A stretch of DNA of 8,142 nt from a bacterium. Lineage in GTDB: Bacteria > Hydrothermota > UBA3072 > B12-G15. The number at the start of each line of letters is the position of its first letter. Within the stretch, counting starts at the first letter, position 1. Positions 6,865 through 8,142 of this stretch are shown here, piece after piece. The stretch is taken from assembly GCA_003646055.1 (NCBI GenBank), contig QNDZ01000070.1, positions 1 to 8,142 of the forward strand, read 5' to 3'. Under the pieces are notes generated by a model. The model was not told the origin of the DNA and did no database searches. It saw only the letters and a program-made list of their open reading frames with translations. Both the position numbers and the translations under genes were made by a program.

Positions 6865-6912
6865 GGGACAAAGAAATAAAAGGTGGGAAAAAGCATGCGC
6901 GCAGGGGTGTTG

Positions 6913-7758
6913 TTAGTATGGAATAACCTGTATTTCGTAAATTATATCTGGTTTTGCATCAATGGAAGCTGGTTTTTCACGCCAGAGTTTTAAAGTTATT
7001 CTGGTAAACATATCTTTCATACATAATTTTATCCATGCATTTCTATCCTCAGCACTTATATTATTCACACCATATCGGCCTACATGATAGAATGATACAT
7101 TGCTATATACAGTATTCATAATGTTATGGGGATTGCTTTCCTTTTCAACATTATCACATTCATGAAAATCCAAATTGATATAATGAAAACCAGCGTCATA
7201 GGCGTTTACCATCCAGATTCTTATCCTGCCTGGAAAATCGGGGGAATTAAACACCTTTTCAAACCAGCATCGTGCATTTGCACCTCTATGGGTCTCAACA
7301 ATCTTCCCATATGTATATACAATTGAAAAATTTGAACAGTAGAAGTTTAAAGGTGTCACATGATTAGCAGGGCTCAATATAATCAAAATATATGGATTTA
7401 CAATGTAAAAGGGAACGGATTTTATCCAGGCCTTTCCACCTGTTATTCTATTATAAATAGAACTATGTGGGTGCTTTAAAGGGTGATAATCTGGAGGGAA
7501 AAAATTTAAAAACTTATACTGTTCAACTTTTTGTATTCTTAGATTTGCTATGTCTTCAAGGGTTAATCCATCCAAACTTGTGTTAAAATCTGGAATAATC
7601 CTTACAGTTTCTTCATAAGGGATAAATTCGCTTACATTGACACTTACACTATCAGGTTCTTCCCCGGTGTTAATTGTCTTCCCTGGAATGCCAAGTTTTT
7701 TAAAACAGGCATAAAGTATTATCAACATTAATATTAAGATTATCAAAAACTTTTTCAT
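6913..7758 (-). CDS. Putative lipoprotein of unknown function
   Basis: A complete 281-residue frame that I do not recognise. MKKFLIILILMLIILYAC is a lipoprotein signal: two lysines, a long aliphatic core, then L-Y-A-C with the lipidated cysteine at 18. Tyr at -2 is less usual but allowed. Residues 19-60 are polar and acidic (linker-like). From about 65 on it looks like one compact, aromatic-rich domain (GGKAWIKSVPFYIVNPYILI; later WMVNAYDAGFHYINLDFHEC) with four further cysteines (141, 164, 201, 246) that could form disulfides outside the membrane. No enzyme motif is seen. The gene is more A+T-rich than lepB, pilB and the chaperones. It has its own promoter and no Shine-Dalgarno. It is separated from lepB by 89 bases containing lepB's promoter, so it is probably transcribed on its own. 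Confidence 0.8.
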   Translation of the reverse strand: MKKFLIILILMLIILYACFKKLGIPGKTINTGEEPDSVSVNVSEFIPYEETVRIIPDFNTSLDGLTLEDIANLRIQKVEQYKFLNFFPPDYHPLKHPHSSIYNRITGGKAWIKSVPFYIVNPYILIILSPANHVTPLNFYCSNFSIVYTYGKIVETHRGANARCWFEKVFNSPDFPGRIRIWMVNAYDAGFHYINLDFHECDNVEKESNPHNIMNTVYSNVSFYHVGRYGVNNISAEDRNAWIKLCMKDMFTRITLKLWREKPASIDAKPDIIYEIQVIPY

Positions 7759-7764
7759 GTTTTT

Positions 7765-7792
7765 ATGTTAGTGTAGTTCTTTTATTTGTCAA
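7765..7792 (-). promoter_or_regulatory. Promoter of unknown lipoprotein gene, likely leaderless
   Basis: Minus strand: -35 TTGACA (7787-7792, 6 of 6), 16-base spacer, -10 TAACAT (7765-7770, 4 of 6). Only six bases (AAAAAC) separate the -10 from the ATG at 7758, so the expected first transcribed base is at or next to the A of ATG. No Shine-Dalgarno is present between them. Confidence 0.6.
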
Positions 7793-7800
7793 CCATTGAC
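7788..7800. repeat. 13-base palindrome over the -35 box
   Basis: GTCAA-TGG-TTGAC (minus strand) is a perfect 5+5 inverted repeat with a 3-base centre. Its TTGAC arm is the -35 of the lipoprotein promoter. A further TTGAC lies upstream (7823-7827). It could be an operator, but five-base arms can arise by chance. Confidence 0.35.
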
Positions 7801-7845
7801 TTCCAGAGAAACTTCTATTATTGTCAAGAGAGCGAATAGATGCTT

Positions 7846-8142
7846 TTATCGCAATCTTATTATCTTCTCCATCCTTGAAATCTCTCCAACCCTCATCTTC
7901 ACGAAGTAAACACCATCGGGATGGGAGTAGAAACTTCTGGTGATGTTGTAGTATCCCCTGCCCATCCTCTTGTTCACAATGGTCTCAACGCATCTCCCTG
8001 TAAGGTCATACACCTGTATGTTCACATACCCCTCTTTTGCAAGCCCAAACCTTATCCTCAAAACCCCTGTTGTGAGTGATGGAATTTTGTCTATGAAGGT
8101 CCTTTCAGGGAACCTGTTTATCCCTGTTGGATTCCTCCACAC
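7846..8142 (-). CDS. C-terminal end of secreted protein with Por/T9SS-like sorting domain
   Basis: The 98 residues visible are the 3' end of a gene that begins beyond the right edge; the GTG at the very edge is an ordinary in-frame codon, not a supported start. The sequence follows the type-A sorting-domain pattern: an NP near the beginning (NPTGI), LRIRFGLAKEGYVNIQVYD, the L/D-x-GR turn (LTGRCVE), a GYYNI segment, then HPDGVYFVKMRVG and a final basic strand MEKIIRLR. In Bacteroidetes this module takes proteins through the type IX system; in WOR-3-like bacteria the same module is common at the end of surface proteins, and its exporter is not always evident. The nature of the main domain cannot be told from here. 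No terminator is visible in the 87 bases that follow. Confidence 0.8.
   Translation of the reverse strand: MWRNPTGINRFPERTFIDKIPSLTTGVLRIRFGLAKEGYVNIQVYDLTGRCVETIVNKRMGRGYYNITRSFYSHPDGVYFVKMRVGEISRMEKIIRLR

Noticed and set aside
6880..6912. GCGCGCATGC followed by TTTTT as an intrinsic terminator after the unknown lipoprotein gene
   Set aside because: The self-complementary bases can only make a stem of about three pairs in one strand, too weak for a terminator.
1..8142. CRISPR array, tRNA, rRNA, insertion sequence or phage genes
   Set aside because: No spaced direct repeats, tRNA-like cloverleaf, transposase or terminal inverted repeats were seen; nearly all the sequence is accounted for by the listed genes.

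Overview
The window reads as ordinary chromosomal DNA from an uncultured, probably thermophilic bacterium near the FCB group. Candidate division WOR-3 (Stahlbacteria) or a relative is my best guess, not a proof. Reasons: a DnaK of 642 residues carrying the extra N-terminal segment typical of diderm bacteria, a Por/T9SS-like C-terminal sorting module, arginine encoded almost only by AGA/AGG, and very few CpG dinucleotides. Every gene I can support lies on the minus strand, so the text below runs from high to low coordinates.

Right end (8142 to about 6900): the C-terminal 98 residues of a large secreted protein ending in a sorting-domain-like beta module. It is followed by an 87-base gap holding a strong sigma-70-like promoter, then a 281-residue lipoprotein of unknown function. 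That promoter sits so close to the ATG that the mRNA should be leaderless.

Middle (6864 to 4190): a promoter with perfect TTGACA and 17-base spacing drives lepB (signal peptidase I), pilB (type IV pilus/type II secretion ATPase with two c-di-GMP-binding MshEN-type motifs) and an 80-residue stand-alone Lrp/AsnC ligand-binding (RAM) domain. lepB and pilB overlap by 20 bases and the RAM gene follows 11 bases after pilB, so this is one operon about the cell envelope and protein export.

Left (4186 to 1): a second promoter starts 3 bases after the RAM gene's stop codon and drives grpE-dnaK-dnaJ, the complete Hsp70 machine. grpE and dnaK overlap by 41 bases, and dnaK has a 12-base perfect Shine-Dalgarno inside the grpE 3' end. 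There is no hrcA and no CIRCE operator. After a 101-base gap comes a lipoprotein gene running off the left edge. Its first visible part resembles the C-terminal end of a family-26-type glycoside hydrolase barrel, which is an odd place to find it.

I found no RNA genes, CRISPR array, insertion sequence or convincing intrinsic terminator, and no unmistakably new multi-gene system. The most notable points are the misplaced GH26-like segment, the leaderless promoter with a palindrome on its -35 box, the strong CpG depletion, and the grpE/dnaK overlap.
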